From Fusobacterium varium (GTDB lineage Bacteria > Fusobacteriota > Fusobacteriia > Fusobacteriales > Fusobacteriaceae): a stretch of DNA of 64,000 nt. The position numbers were made by a program, and so were the translations under genes. Below are positions 33,868 to 42,438 of the stretch, one piece after another. The DNA lies in NCBI GenBank assembly GCA_900637705.1, contig LR134390.1:1798001-1862000 (forward strand). The letters are read 5' to 3'. Numbering within the stretch: position 1 is the stretch's first letter; each line of letters starts with the position of its first letter. The notes beneath the pieces are model-generated. The model did no database searches. It saw only the letters and a program-made list of their open reading frames with translations, and was not told where the DNA came from.

Positions 33868-36800
33868 TTAGAATTTGTACCCTATTCCTACTCCTACTAT
33901 CCATTCACCCTTTGTTCTATTTTTTCCACTTCCGTTGTGTGAATCTCTTTCCACATTGTAGCTTCCTTTTACATCAAAAAGAACTCCATTTTCTAATTCC
34001 AAAGCATACTTAGCATTAAGTCCTATACTGTGTTCATTCTTGTGAGCTACTAAAATATCAAAGTCGCTTCCACCTTTAAATCTTCCTGTGATATTTTCTT
34101 CATCTGCCCCAGTAAGAAGTCTTGTGTAGCTTACCCCTGCTGAAAGTGTACTCTTTCCTTTTTCATGTGGTATTACTTTTTTAAGGTCTACTCCCACTTT
34201 TGCTGCTGTGTAGTCAAATGATTTTGAATCTGTTTCTATTGCAAGAGTTTTGTTCCCTTCATCTGCGCTATCCTGCTTGATATATGTATATGACAATGTT
34301 CCATATGGTTCTAAGAACAAGTTTTCTCCTATGTTATGAGAATATCTTCCATTTAGGTAAATATCATATATCATATCATTATAATTATCTGAATAACTTC
34401 TTGTTTCTGTTATTCCTTTTCCTGCTGCAAATCTATCTGCATCATAATCTCCATACTGCAGCCCTAATCCTCCTGTTACTTTTAGATTTCCTACATACTT
34501 TTTAGCATATGCTCCCATATACAGCGCATCTCCATCTACTTTTGAACCATTAGACAACTCAGATTTAAGCTTATTTCCTCCAATTACTACTCCATAAGTC
34601 AATGTATCTGATACTCCGTATTCTCCAAGCATATATGCTCCTGTTATTTTAGTATCTGCGTCCATATCTATACTTCCTATATCATATGTGTAGTATCCTT
34701 TTCCATAATATGTATCTTTTGTTCCTCCATCTACATGAGTTAATCCACCCATTATCAATCATTTATTTAGCTCTGGTTTAAATTGGCTTTCTACTGCTAT
34801 ATCTCTAAACATTCCCACTGACTTTCTTGAAAGTTCACTTGAATATGAATATGGATTTCCTGCATAGATGTCATTTAAGTATCCTAAGAATGTTGAAAGT
34901 TTCTTATTAGTATCTACATCAAATTCCTTCACTCCATCTACATCTCTCATACTTTGATATATTTTATCCAATTCATCATAATTAATTGCTCCAGCTGGTG
35001 ACTTTGGCAAACTTGTTTTTGTAGTTATTAATACTTCTGTATTGCTTGTTTTTTTAACTGAATGAAGTAGTGAAGTACTATCTAAAGTAAATTTATCTCC
35101 ATATATAATCTCCTCATTTTCTATACCATATAGTCCATTTCCAAGGTTCATTCCAATCTTTATTGTACTTCCCTCTCCTACTCCATTAAGAGCTAAAAGA
35201 AGTTTTCCTCCATCTGATTCTATTATTCCACTAGTGTTCCCAGTTGAAAGAGCATGGGAATTATTATTTGTTCCATCTATTCTTAAGATAAGGTTTCCAT
35301 CTTTTCCTATTGTTATCTTGTCTACACCTGTTACTTTTAAATTATCCATTACTCCATTAGCATCAATAGTCTTCTCATATAGAGTAACATTTGTATTTAT
35401 ATTCATATTTTTAAAATTAGATATATTATGCATAATATTTATTTTATCACTATTTAAAGTTCTTGCTGTTGTTGAATTAAAATTAAGAGTACTGTTAGTT
35501 CCAATTCCACCATCAAGCTTTCCATTAATTACTGCTCCATTTTCTATTTCAAGTTCATCATCTCCAGCTCCCATAGCTACATCTCCATTGAGTACTGTTC
35601 CACTTCCTACTATAAGTTTATCATCTCCAGCTCCCATATCTATATTTCCATTAACTATAGTATTTTGAGTTGCAGATTTTTCCTCTCCATTATTATCTTT
35701 ATATTTAATTTCTCCTGACTGAAGTATTAAAGTATCTCCATTATTACTTCCTGATATAGCTATACCTTTAGTATTAGGATCACTCTCATCTATCCCACCA
35801 TTTACTGTTGTTCCTGATAAAGTCAGTTGGTTATTACCTCCTGTATCTCCAAATACAACTGCTGTTCCATAAGCATTGATTATTGAACCTGTGACATTGT
35901 TATTTTCTCCAGTAACCTTATATGTGTTTTTCAAAGCATTTAATATATGGTTTTCTTTATCTCCAGAAAATGAATTACTTTTATCATCATTTTTTCCTGT
36001 TACATTTTCTATTGTTACCTTTCTTTCTCCCGTGATATTTTTTTCATTATCATAGAATGATATATCCTGATCTCCTGTAGCTCCTGCAGTTATATCACCT
36101 TGATTTTTACCTTCATTTTTTATTATAAGTCCATAGTTGTTACTAATATTTATTCCATCATTTACATCTTGGTCAGTTCCATTTACAAGTATTCCATAGT
36201 TATTTACTTCCTTTATAGTTCCAACATTACTCATTAGAGTATCATTTTTTATAGCACTATCTTTCCCATAAATAACTCCTGTATTTGTTATATTTCCTAT
36301 TTCAACTGAATTATATATTCCATAACCTGATTTATCACCAGTTCTATTAGAAAATATTTTTCCACTATTATCTAATCTTGTTATCGTTCCTTCATTATAA
36401 TTATATACTCCAGAAGCAATCCCCGTAGTATTTGTACCAGATATTATTCCATTATTATTCAATTTGCTTATTATTCCTTCATTATATACTCCGAAACCAT
36501 CATCCATATTATCAGCAACACTAAGTATTGTTCCACTATTATTCAGCTCTATTATTTTAGCCTTATTTATATTAGTTATTCCATGAACCTTGGTGCTACT
36601 TCCTTTAATAAAGACTGTTCCTCTATTATTTAACTCTGTTATTATTCCACCATTATTATATATTCCAAAAGTATCTGTCTGAGAATCAGTAGCATATATT
36701 GTTCCATTATTTATTAAATTTACTTTTGAGTTAATATCATTGTATATTCCATAAGCATTGGCACTAGCACCATGAGCAGATATTACTCCATTATTTATTA

Positions 36801-37119
36801 CCTCTATAGGAGTTGCTAATCCATAAAGTTTTATTTTTATTCCATAAGCTGTACCTGATTGACTTATACTAGAAATCTCTGTATTATTAGTATAAGTTTG
36901 ACCATCAAAAGTATTTTCTGAAAATCCATGAGTTTTACTATCATATTTTTTACCATTAAATTCTATTTCACTATCATTTACAGTTATAGTTAATGCTGTT
37001 TCATCTGTTCCCATTACTGCTGTACACGACAATAGAAATCCAATTACTGCTCCTGTTGTTATATTTCTGCTCCTCTTTTTGTTGCTATTCTTTACTACCT
37101 TCATAACTTTTTCAATCAT
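33868..37119 (-). pseudogene. Type V autotransporter 1 with in-frame TGA
   Basis: A 1083-codon autotransporter: long signal with a basic start and hydrophobic core (NITTGAVIGFLLSCTAVMG), a passenger of short beta-helix repeats of the GIYN...NNGTI type, and a C-terminal 12-strand beta-barrel ending GVGIGYKF. At 34761-34759 a TGA interrupts the frame where both neighbouring autotransporters have TGG (NKWLIMGGLTH), which separates passenger and barrel into 34759-37119 and 33868-34758. The change is one G-to-A. GGAGG precedes the ATG at 37119. If real, the passenger would be made without an anchor; the barrel half has only a TTG start. Confidence 0.88.
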
Positions 37120-37242
37120 AAATTTCCTCCACAGTGATATTTTAATATTTTTTCATTTAATCTTTCCTCTTCAATTTTCTATTTCAAAAACCAAATTTAA
37201 TTTTGATATTTTTGGTATAAATTGAGGACGCAAGTGAATTAT
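37120..37242 (-). promoter_or_regulatory. Leader between invertible segment and autotransporter 1
   Basis: AT-rich 5' region. In the inverted (ON) state of the segment upstream this would be the untranslated leader, about 165 nt from the calculated start near 37285 to the ATG. No convincing independent minus-strand promoter is seen in it. Confidence 0.45.
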
Positions 37243-37419
37243 GTTCTCTTTTATCTATAAAAGCGAACTTTTAGACACTCTAACCTCCCAATTTTTAACA
37301 CCCCATTTTTTGGACCCTGTTTTCCCCCTAATTTTTTCATCTTGACTTTTTTAAATTTAAAGAGTATAATAATAGCATCAATTTCAAAAAAGTGTTCGTC
37401 TTTATAGATAAAAGAGAAC
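37243..37419. promoter_or_regulatory. Putative invertible promoter segment, module 1 (OFF orientation)
   Basis: Two 26-bp inverted repeats, 37243-37268 (GTTCTCTTTTATCTATAAA..) and 37394-37419 (GTTCGTCTTTATAGATAAA..), agree at 24 of 26 positions when one is reversed. They flank 125 bp holding TTGACT (37342-37347), a 17-bp spacer and TATAAT (37365-37370) on the plus strand, which points away from autotransporter 1. Inversion would turn the promoter toward the gene. In the present orientation the transcript meets repeat R followed by five T, an intrinsic terminator about 45 nt after the start. On the other side the repeat has no T run. Confidence 0.72.
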
Positions 37420-37449
37420 TTTTTGCATTCTTTTAGATTCAAAGCTTAT

Positions 37450-37560
37450 TTTCCTCTCTTAAAGCCCTATTAGGAATTTTTCTAATCTTGTAATTCTTTT
37501 TCAATCCTATTTATTTTTTCTAATCTTTTTTATTTTTTGTTTACCTCTAAAAAAGTAAGA
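37450..37560 (-). pseudogene. Remnant of a small coiled-coil ORF (module 1)
   Basis: Minus strand reading gives NRIEKELQD before a stop, matching the NIE/SRIEER pattern of the better-kept remnant at 46624-46827. Too short and broken to be a gene. Confidence 0.35.
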
Positions 37561-37589
37561 TATCCAAAAAATTTATTATTTTTTTACAT

Positions 37590-37628
37590 AAAAAAAGACC
37601 AAAGGAAATTTAATTCTTTTGGTCTTTT
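37590..37628 (-). terminator. Terminator of autotransporter module 2
   Basis: Minus strand AAAAGACCAAA / TTTGGTCTTTTTT stem after the HU pair. Confidence 0.8.
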
Positions 37629-37647
37629 CATTATTTTTTATTCAATT

Positions 37648-37917
37648 TTATTCCATTATACTTTTTGATGCTCTAAACTTTACTGTTCTTCTAGGATAAA
37701 TTTTCATCAATTCTCTAGTTGATGGATTCGATATTATTCTTGGTTCTTTTTTTAGTACTTCAAAAGTTCCTTTTTTCATAAATTTTACCTTTCCACTTAT
37801 CACCAAAGCTTCCTGCATAGTTTTTAGAAATATATCTATTTCCTCCACTGCTTTTTTTATTGATATTTCACTTTTACTTGCTTTGATATATAATTTAGCC
37901 AATTCCATCTTATTCAT
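37648..37917 (-). CDS. HU/IHF-like protein, short form (module 2)
   Basis: An 89-residue paralogue of the module 1 short form: MNKMELAKLYIKASK start and identical closing NPSTRELMKIYPR(R/K)TVKFRASK. Overlaps the long-form gene by 8 nt, as in module 1. The arm differs between modules (TFEVLKKEPRIISNPST here), so the pairs may prefer different DNA sites. Confidence 0.88.
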   Translation of the reverse strand: MNKMELAKLYIKASKSEISIKKAVEEIDIFLKTMQEALVISGKVKFMKKGTFEVLKKEPRIISNPSTRELMKIYPRRTVKFRASKSIME

Positions 37918-38203
37918 CTACATCAGCTCCATTTATCACATTTCTCAATCCTTTCCCTGCTTTGAATCTTATCTTTTCTTTTGCATCGATTATTATTATT
38001 TTATCCATCTTGGGTATCATTACTCTTCTTGCTTTTACTTCTTTTTTCTCAAATGTTCCCCAATTCTTTAATACTACTTTTTCATCTTCATCTAAAGCTT
38101 TTAGTATTGTATCCCAAAATAATTCCACTTTTTCTTTTGCTTCCTTAACATTCTTTAAATGATTTCTATTTCTATAATATTTTATAAATTCTTTTTCTGT
38201 CAT
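37910..38203 (-). CDS. HU/IHF-like protein, long form (module 2)
   Basis: A 97-residue paralogue of the module 1 long form (WDTILKALDEDEKVVLKNWGTFEKKEV, ending NGADVDE). It starts 19 nt after the autotransporter 2 stop. Confidence 0.86.
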   Translation of the reverse strand: MTEKEFIKYYRNRNHLKNVKEAKEKVELFWDTILKALDEDEKVVLKNWGTFEKKEVKARRVMIPKMDKIIIIDAKEKIRFKAGKGLRNVINGADVDE

Positions 38204-38222
38204 TATTTCCCCCTTATTGTTG

Positions 38223-41200
38223 TTAGAATTTGTATCCTATTCCTGCTCCTACTATCCATTCACCTTTGTTTCTGTTTTTTCCACTTCCTTTGTATGAATC
38301 TCTTTCCACATTATAGCTCCCTTTTACATCAAATAGTATTCCACTTTCAAGTTCAAGTGCGTACTTAGCATTTAATCCTATACTATGTTCATTTTTATGA
38401 GCTACTAAAATATCAAAATCGCTTGCATTTTCTCCTTTAAATCTTCCTGTAATATGTTTTTCATCTGCACCAGTAAGAAGTCTTGTGTAACTTACCCCTG
38501 CTGACAGTGTGCTTTTTCCTTTTTCATGTGGTATTACTTTCTTAAGGTCTACTCCCACTTTTGCTGCTATATAGTCAAATGATTTTGAATCTGTTTCTAT
38601 AGCTAATACTTTACTTCCTTCATCTGCTCCCTTCTGCTTGATATATGTATATGATAATGTTCCATATGGTTCTAAGAATATGTTATCTCCCATTGGATTA
38701 GAATATCTTCCATTCAAATAGATATCATATGCCATATCTGAATATTTATCATTGTAGCTATGTCCTCCTATTGTTGCTCTATTAGCATCATATTCTGAAT
38801 ATTGAATTCCTCCTCCTGCTTTCAGTGTAAGGTTTCCTCTGTAGTTTTCTGCAAAAGCACCTATATATCCACTGTTTCCTTTTACTTTAGACATTGACAG
38901 TTTAGCTTCGCTTTTGTTTCCACCTATTACAGTACCTAAAGTTGTATTTTCAGAGTATCCATACTTTGCTAATATATATGCTCCTTTAAGTTTCATATCT
39001 GTATCTACATCTGTTGTTCCTGTATCAAAGCCATGATAATTCTTTCCATAATATGTATCTTTTGTTCCTCCATCTCTATGAGTCAATCCACCCATTACCA
39101 GCCACTTATTTAAGTTTGGTCTAAACTGATTTTCTGTTGCTATATCTCTGAACATTCCTGCTGATCTTCTTGAAAGTTCACTTGAAAATGAGTATGGACT
39201 TGCTGTATATATTTTATTTAAATATGATAGAAGTATAGCCATCTGTTTTTTATCTGTTACTGATGTATAGTCTTCTCCTGCTACAGTTAAAGTTAAAATA
39301 TCTTTTAACCCATTAAAATTTTCTTCTTTACTTGAATATATCCCCTTATATATTTCATTTAATTTTATGTATTTTGGTTCATCTCTTGATAGATTTTTGT
39401 TTATTTCAAAAATATCAATTTCCCATTCAATTTTTATATCTCCTTTTTCTCCTTTTCCACCATTTTCTTCTGACTCTTTTAAAATTACAGCTTTATCCAA
39501 TATGGAATTAGTTTTAACAAAAAGATTTTCATTTAAAGTTATTCCCTCCATAGCAATTATGGCATCTTTTCTCAATCCATTTGTTACAAGATTAAATACT
39601 CCTACATTGTATTTTCCATTCTCTTCCTCTTTAATTTCTGTTTTACCATCTGGCAATTGGCTAATATCTCCATTGATTATAAGGTCTATATTTCCAAATA
39701 GAGCATGTCCTTCATATTTTCCATTATCACTTAATTTCCGGCTATCTATTCTTAAATTGAGAACTCCACCTGCTTTTATATTTATTTCATTAACTCCTGA
39801 TACTTTTAAATCTGTTTCTTTTCCATCTGCTCCAATAGTTTTTTCAAATAAAGTGACATTAGTGTCTTCTCCTACATTTATATTTTCAAAATTAGATATA
39901 TTATGCATGATTCTTATTTCTTGACTGTCTGCTGGATTTGACTTAGTAACTGAACTTATTCCAAAATTAAGAGTATCTTTAGAATCGCTATCTCCACCAT
40001 CAAGAGTTCCATTAATTATTGTTCCATCTCCAATTGTAAGAGTATCAGCTCCAGCTCCCATATTTATATTTCCGTTGATTATGGTATTTTGAATTCCTTT
40101 GCTGCCATCTGTATATTCAACAGTTCCTGACTGTAGTATTAGAGTATCTCCATTACCACTTCCTGATATAGCTATACCATTAGTACTATCTTCTATTCCC
40201 CCATTTACTACTGTTCCTGATAAAGTTAGTTGGTTATTATCTCCTACATCTCCAAATACAACTGCTGTTCCATAGGCATTGATTATTGAACCTGCTACTT
40301 CATCATTTAAACCAGTAACTTTATATGTATTTGTTAGAGCATTTAATATAGAATCATTTTCATTTCCAGTGAATGACTCATCTCCAGTAGTATCAATCTG
40401 ATTTTTTATTGTCATATTTCTTGTTCCACTAACCTTTCCATCAGTATTATATGTTACTGGTATATTTACATCTTTTTCTTCTTTACTTCCAACAACTATC
40501 TCTTTTCCATTTTTTATTATAAGTCCATAGTTATCACTAATAGTTAGTCCATCAACTTCTGAACTCCCTTTTGTTGCAAGTATTCCATAGTTATTTACTG
40601 TACCTATAGCTCCACCTGTTTCATTCTTTATAGCATTAGTTTTCCCATAAATAACTCCTGTATTAGTTAAATCTTTTATTTCTTCTTTATTATATATTCC
40701 ATAAACACTATCACTATTACTACTGCCATTACCAGATATCAGCCCAGCATTAATTATAGTTTTTATCATATTTATATTAAATATTCCATAACTATTTGTG
40801 CTATTGGTATTACTAGATATTATTCCAGTATTAATCAATTTACCTATTCCATTATTTCCGTTACTATTTACTATTCCACTGCCAGTTATTCCACTACCAA
40901 ATATTAAACCATTATTATTTAAACTTGTTATTTCTTTATTTTCATTATATATTCCAGATCCAGAACTAGTATTGCCTCCACCAGATATTATCCCTATATT
41001 AGTTATAGTCTTAGTTATAGCTCCTTCGCTTTCATTATATATTCCATAACTATTATTAAGTCTATTACCTTTACTAGAATTAGCATTACCAAATATTAGT
41101 CCACTATTATCTAAATTTGTTATTGTCCCACTATTCATTATCCCAGAGTTAGAACTATTCCTAGAACTACTACTAGAACTACTACCAGATATTATTCCAC

Positions 41201-42035
41201 TATTAGTTAAATTTGTTATTGTTCCACTATTCACTATTCCACTACTATAGTATTGCATACTCTCTTCTGCAGTATTAATACCTAATATCAGTCCACTATT
41301 AACTAACTTTGTTATTTCTCCACCTCCATTTTGTATTCCATAGCTGTAATTTATACTCATATTACTATTATTATTCCCAGATATTAGTCCACTATTAGTT
41401 AAATTTGTTATTGTTCCACCTTTATTTTGTATTCCACAACCATAATTATAAGTAAAATTCTGAGAACTAATACTAATATTACCAAATATTAACCCACTAT
41501 TAGTTAAATTTGTTATTGTCCCATTTTCATTATATATTCCATAACCATAGCTCCGAGCCCCCATATTAGATACAACATTATAAATGTTGCCTAATATTAT
41601 TCCATTATTGCTTAATTTAGCTATTTTCTCACTTTTCTCATTATGTATTCCATAACCACTATAACCACTCTGTCCACCATCATATTCTTTACTGCCAGAT
41701 ATTATTATCCCATTATTTATAAATTCAAAACTTTTTGAATTCAATTCCAGTTTTAATCCATAAACATCATTTCCAGATAATGTTATGTTATTTGTATAAA
41801 CATCTTTGCTCCAAGTATTTCCAGCATCTTCATATGGATTTTTTTGTGAATCAGGTTCACTATTATCAGTACTAAATTTAATTCCATTATTATCTTTTAT
41901 CCATAAGTAATTACCCTCTGTTACTCCCATTACTGCTGTACATGACAATAGAAATACAATTACTGTACCTATTGTTATATTTCTTCCTCTTCTTTTGTTG
42001 CTGCTTTTTACTGCCTTCATAATTTTTTCAATCAT
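38223..42035 (-). CDS. Type V autotransporter 2
   Basis: A 1270-residue intact autotransporter. Signal region MIEKIMKAVKSSNKRRGRNITIGTV then a hydrophobic core to about residue 40; passenger of about 25 imperfect repeats of the kind GYGIYNE..ITNLTNSGLISG (beta-helix rungs) to about residue 480, then a glycine-rich beta-helix with DTLILQSG and GAGADTLTIGDGT blocks, linker, and a C-terminal barrel of about 300 residues ending GAGIGYKF. The start is the ATG at 42035 with GGAGG six bases upstream; the longer frame from 42056 reads through that ribosome site. The barrel is nearly identical to those of the other two copies while the passengers differ. Confidence 0.94.
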   Translation of the reverse strand: MIEKIMKAVKSSNKRRGRNITIGTVIVFLLSCTAVMGVTEGNYLWIKDNNGIKFSTDNSEPDSQKNPYEDAGNTWSKDVYTNNITLSGNDVYGLKLELNSKSFEFINNGIIISGSKEYDGGQSGYSGYGIHNEKSEKIAKLSNNGIILGNIYNVVSNMGARSYGYGIYNENGTITNLTNSGLIFGNISISSQNFTYNYGCGIQNKGGTITNLTNSGLISGNNNSNMSINYSYGIQNGGGEITKLVNSGLILGINTAEESMQYYSSGIVNSGTITNLTNSGIISGSSSSSSSRNSSNSGIMNSGTITNLDNSGLIFGNANSSKGNRLNNSYGIYNESEGAITKTITNIGIISGGGNTSSGSGIYNENKEITSLNNNGLIFGSGITGSGIVNSNGNNGIGKLINTGIISSNTNSTNSYGIFNINMIKTIINAGLISGNGSSNSDSVYGIYNKEEIKDLTNTGVIYGKTNAIKNETGGAIGTVNNYGILATKGSSEVDGLTISDNYGLIIKNGKEIVVGSKEEKDVNIPVTYNTDGKVSGTRNMTIKNQIDTTGDESFTGNENDSILNALTNTYKVTGLNDEVAGSIINAYGTAVVFGDVGDNNQLTLSGTVVNGGIEDSTNGIAISGSGNGDTLILQSGTVEYTDGSKGIQNTIINGNINMGAGADTLTIGDGTIINGTLDGGDSDSKDTLNFGISSVTKSNPADSQEIRIMHNISNFENINVGEDTNVTLFEKTIGADGKETDLKVSGVNEINIKAGGVLNLRIDSRKLSDNGKYEGHALFGNIDLIINGDISQLPDGKTEIKEEENGKYNVGVFNLVTNGLRKDAIIAMEGITLNENLFVKTNSILDKAVILKESEENGGKGEKGDIKIEWEIDIFEINKNLSRDEPKYIKLNEIYKGIYSSKEENFNGLKDILTLTVAGEDYTSVTDKKQMAILLSYLNKIYTASPYSFSSELSRRSAGMFRDIATENQFRPNLNKWLVMGGLTHRDGGTKDTYYGKNYHGFDTGTTDVDTDMKLKGAYILAKYGYSENTTLGTVIGGNKSEAKLSMSKVKGNSGYIGAFAENYRGNLTLKAGGGIQYSEYDANRATIGGHSYNDKYSDMAYDIYLNGRYSNPMGDNIFLEPYGTLSYTYIKQKGADEGSKVLAIETDSKSFDYIAAKVGVDLKKVIPHEKGKSTLSAGVSYTRLLTGADEKHITGRFKGENASDFDILVAHKNEHSIGLNAKYALELESGILFDVKGSYNVERDSYKGSGKNRNKGEWIVGAGIGYKF

Positions 42036-42156
42036 AAATTTCCTCCACAGTGACATTTTAATATTTTTGGTCCAATTTTCTCCTTTGATTTTCTGCTCTA
42101 AAATCTAAATTTAAATTTGATTTTTTCGGTATAAATTAAGAGAGCAACTAAATACT

Positions 42157-42182
42157 GTTCTCTTTTATCTATAAAAGCGAAC
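42157..42182. repeat. Single 26-bp site before autotransporter 2 (invertible-promoter scar)
   Basis: One copy of the 26-bp repeat. Its left side is identical to repeat L of module 1 and its right flank (TTTTTGCATTC then TTAGATTCAAAGC) matches the flank of module 1 repeat R. The intervening 125 bp and promoter are absent, as if deleted between the two repeats. Module 2 therefore has no promoter of this kind. Confidence 0.72.
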
Positions 42183-42229
42183 TTTTTGCATTCCTTTAGA
42201 TTCAAAGCTTATTTTTCCTCATCTAGCGC

Positions 42230-42290
42230 TTCATCAGATACTCTTTTATCCCTGTCATTTTTTCTTAACTCTTTCTTCTTTTTTTAGTTA
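42230..42290 (-). pseudogene. Remnant of a small coiled-coil ORF (module 2)
   Basis: Minus strand MTGIKEYLMKR-stop aligns with MTRIEEYLMKH of the remnant at 46624-46827. Confidence 0.4.
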
Positions 42291-42340
42291 TTATTTTTAT
42301 TTATCTACAGTTAAAATACTTAAAATTTATTTTTTTACAT

Positions 42341-42380
42341 AAAAAAAAGACCAAAGGAAATTTAATTCTTTTGGTCTTTT
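42341..42380 (-). terminator. Terminator of autotransporter module 3
   Basis: Minus strand AAAAGACCAAA / TTTGGTCTTTTTT stem, almost identical to the one at 37590-37628. Confidence 0.8.
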
Positions 42381-42438
42381 CATTTTATTCAATTTTATTT
42401 CATTATATTTTTTGATACTATAAATTTTCAATATCTTT
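42381..42438 (-). pseudogene. Tail remnant of a short-form HU gene (module 3)
   Basis: The forward strand TCAATTTTATTTCATTATA and TTTTTTGATACTATAAATTTT match the last codons and 3' flank of the module 2 short HU gene (37640-37690). The rest of the HU pair is missing; the autotransporter 3 stop comes right after. This is a deletion scar. Confidence 0.65.

Noticed and set aside
37251-37442. A minus-strand ORF of 63 residues inside the inverted-repeat segment
   Set aside because: It consists of repeat and promoter sequence and is not kept in the module 3 segment, where stops and shifts break it.
33294-38203. The HU-like proteins as the recombinase of the promoter switch
   Set aside because: They have the HU arm and no catalytic Tyr/Arg or Ser motifs. 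At most they are accessory.
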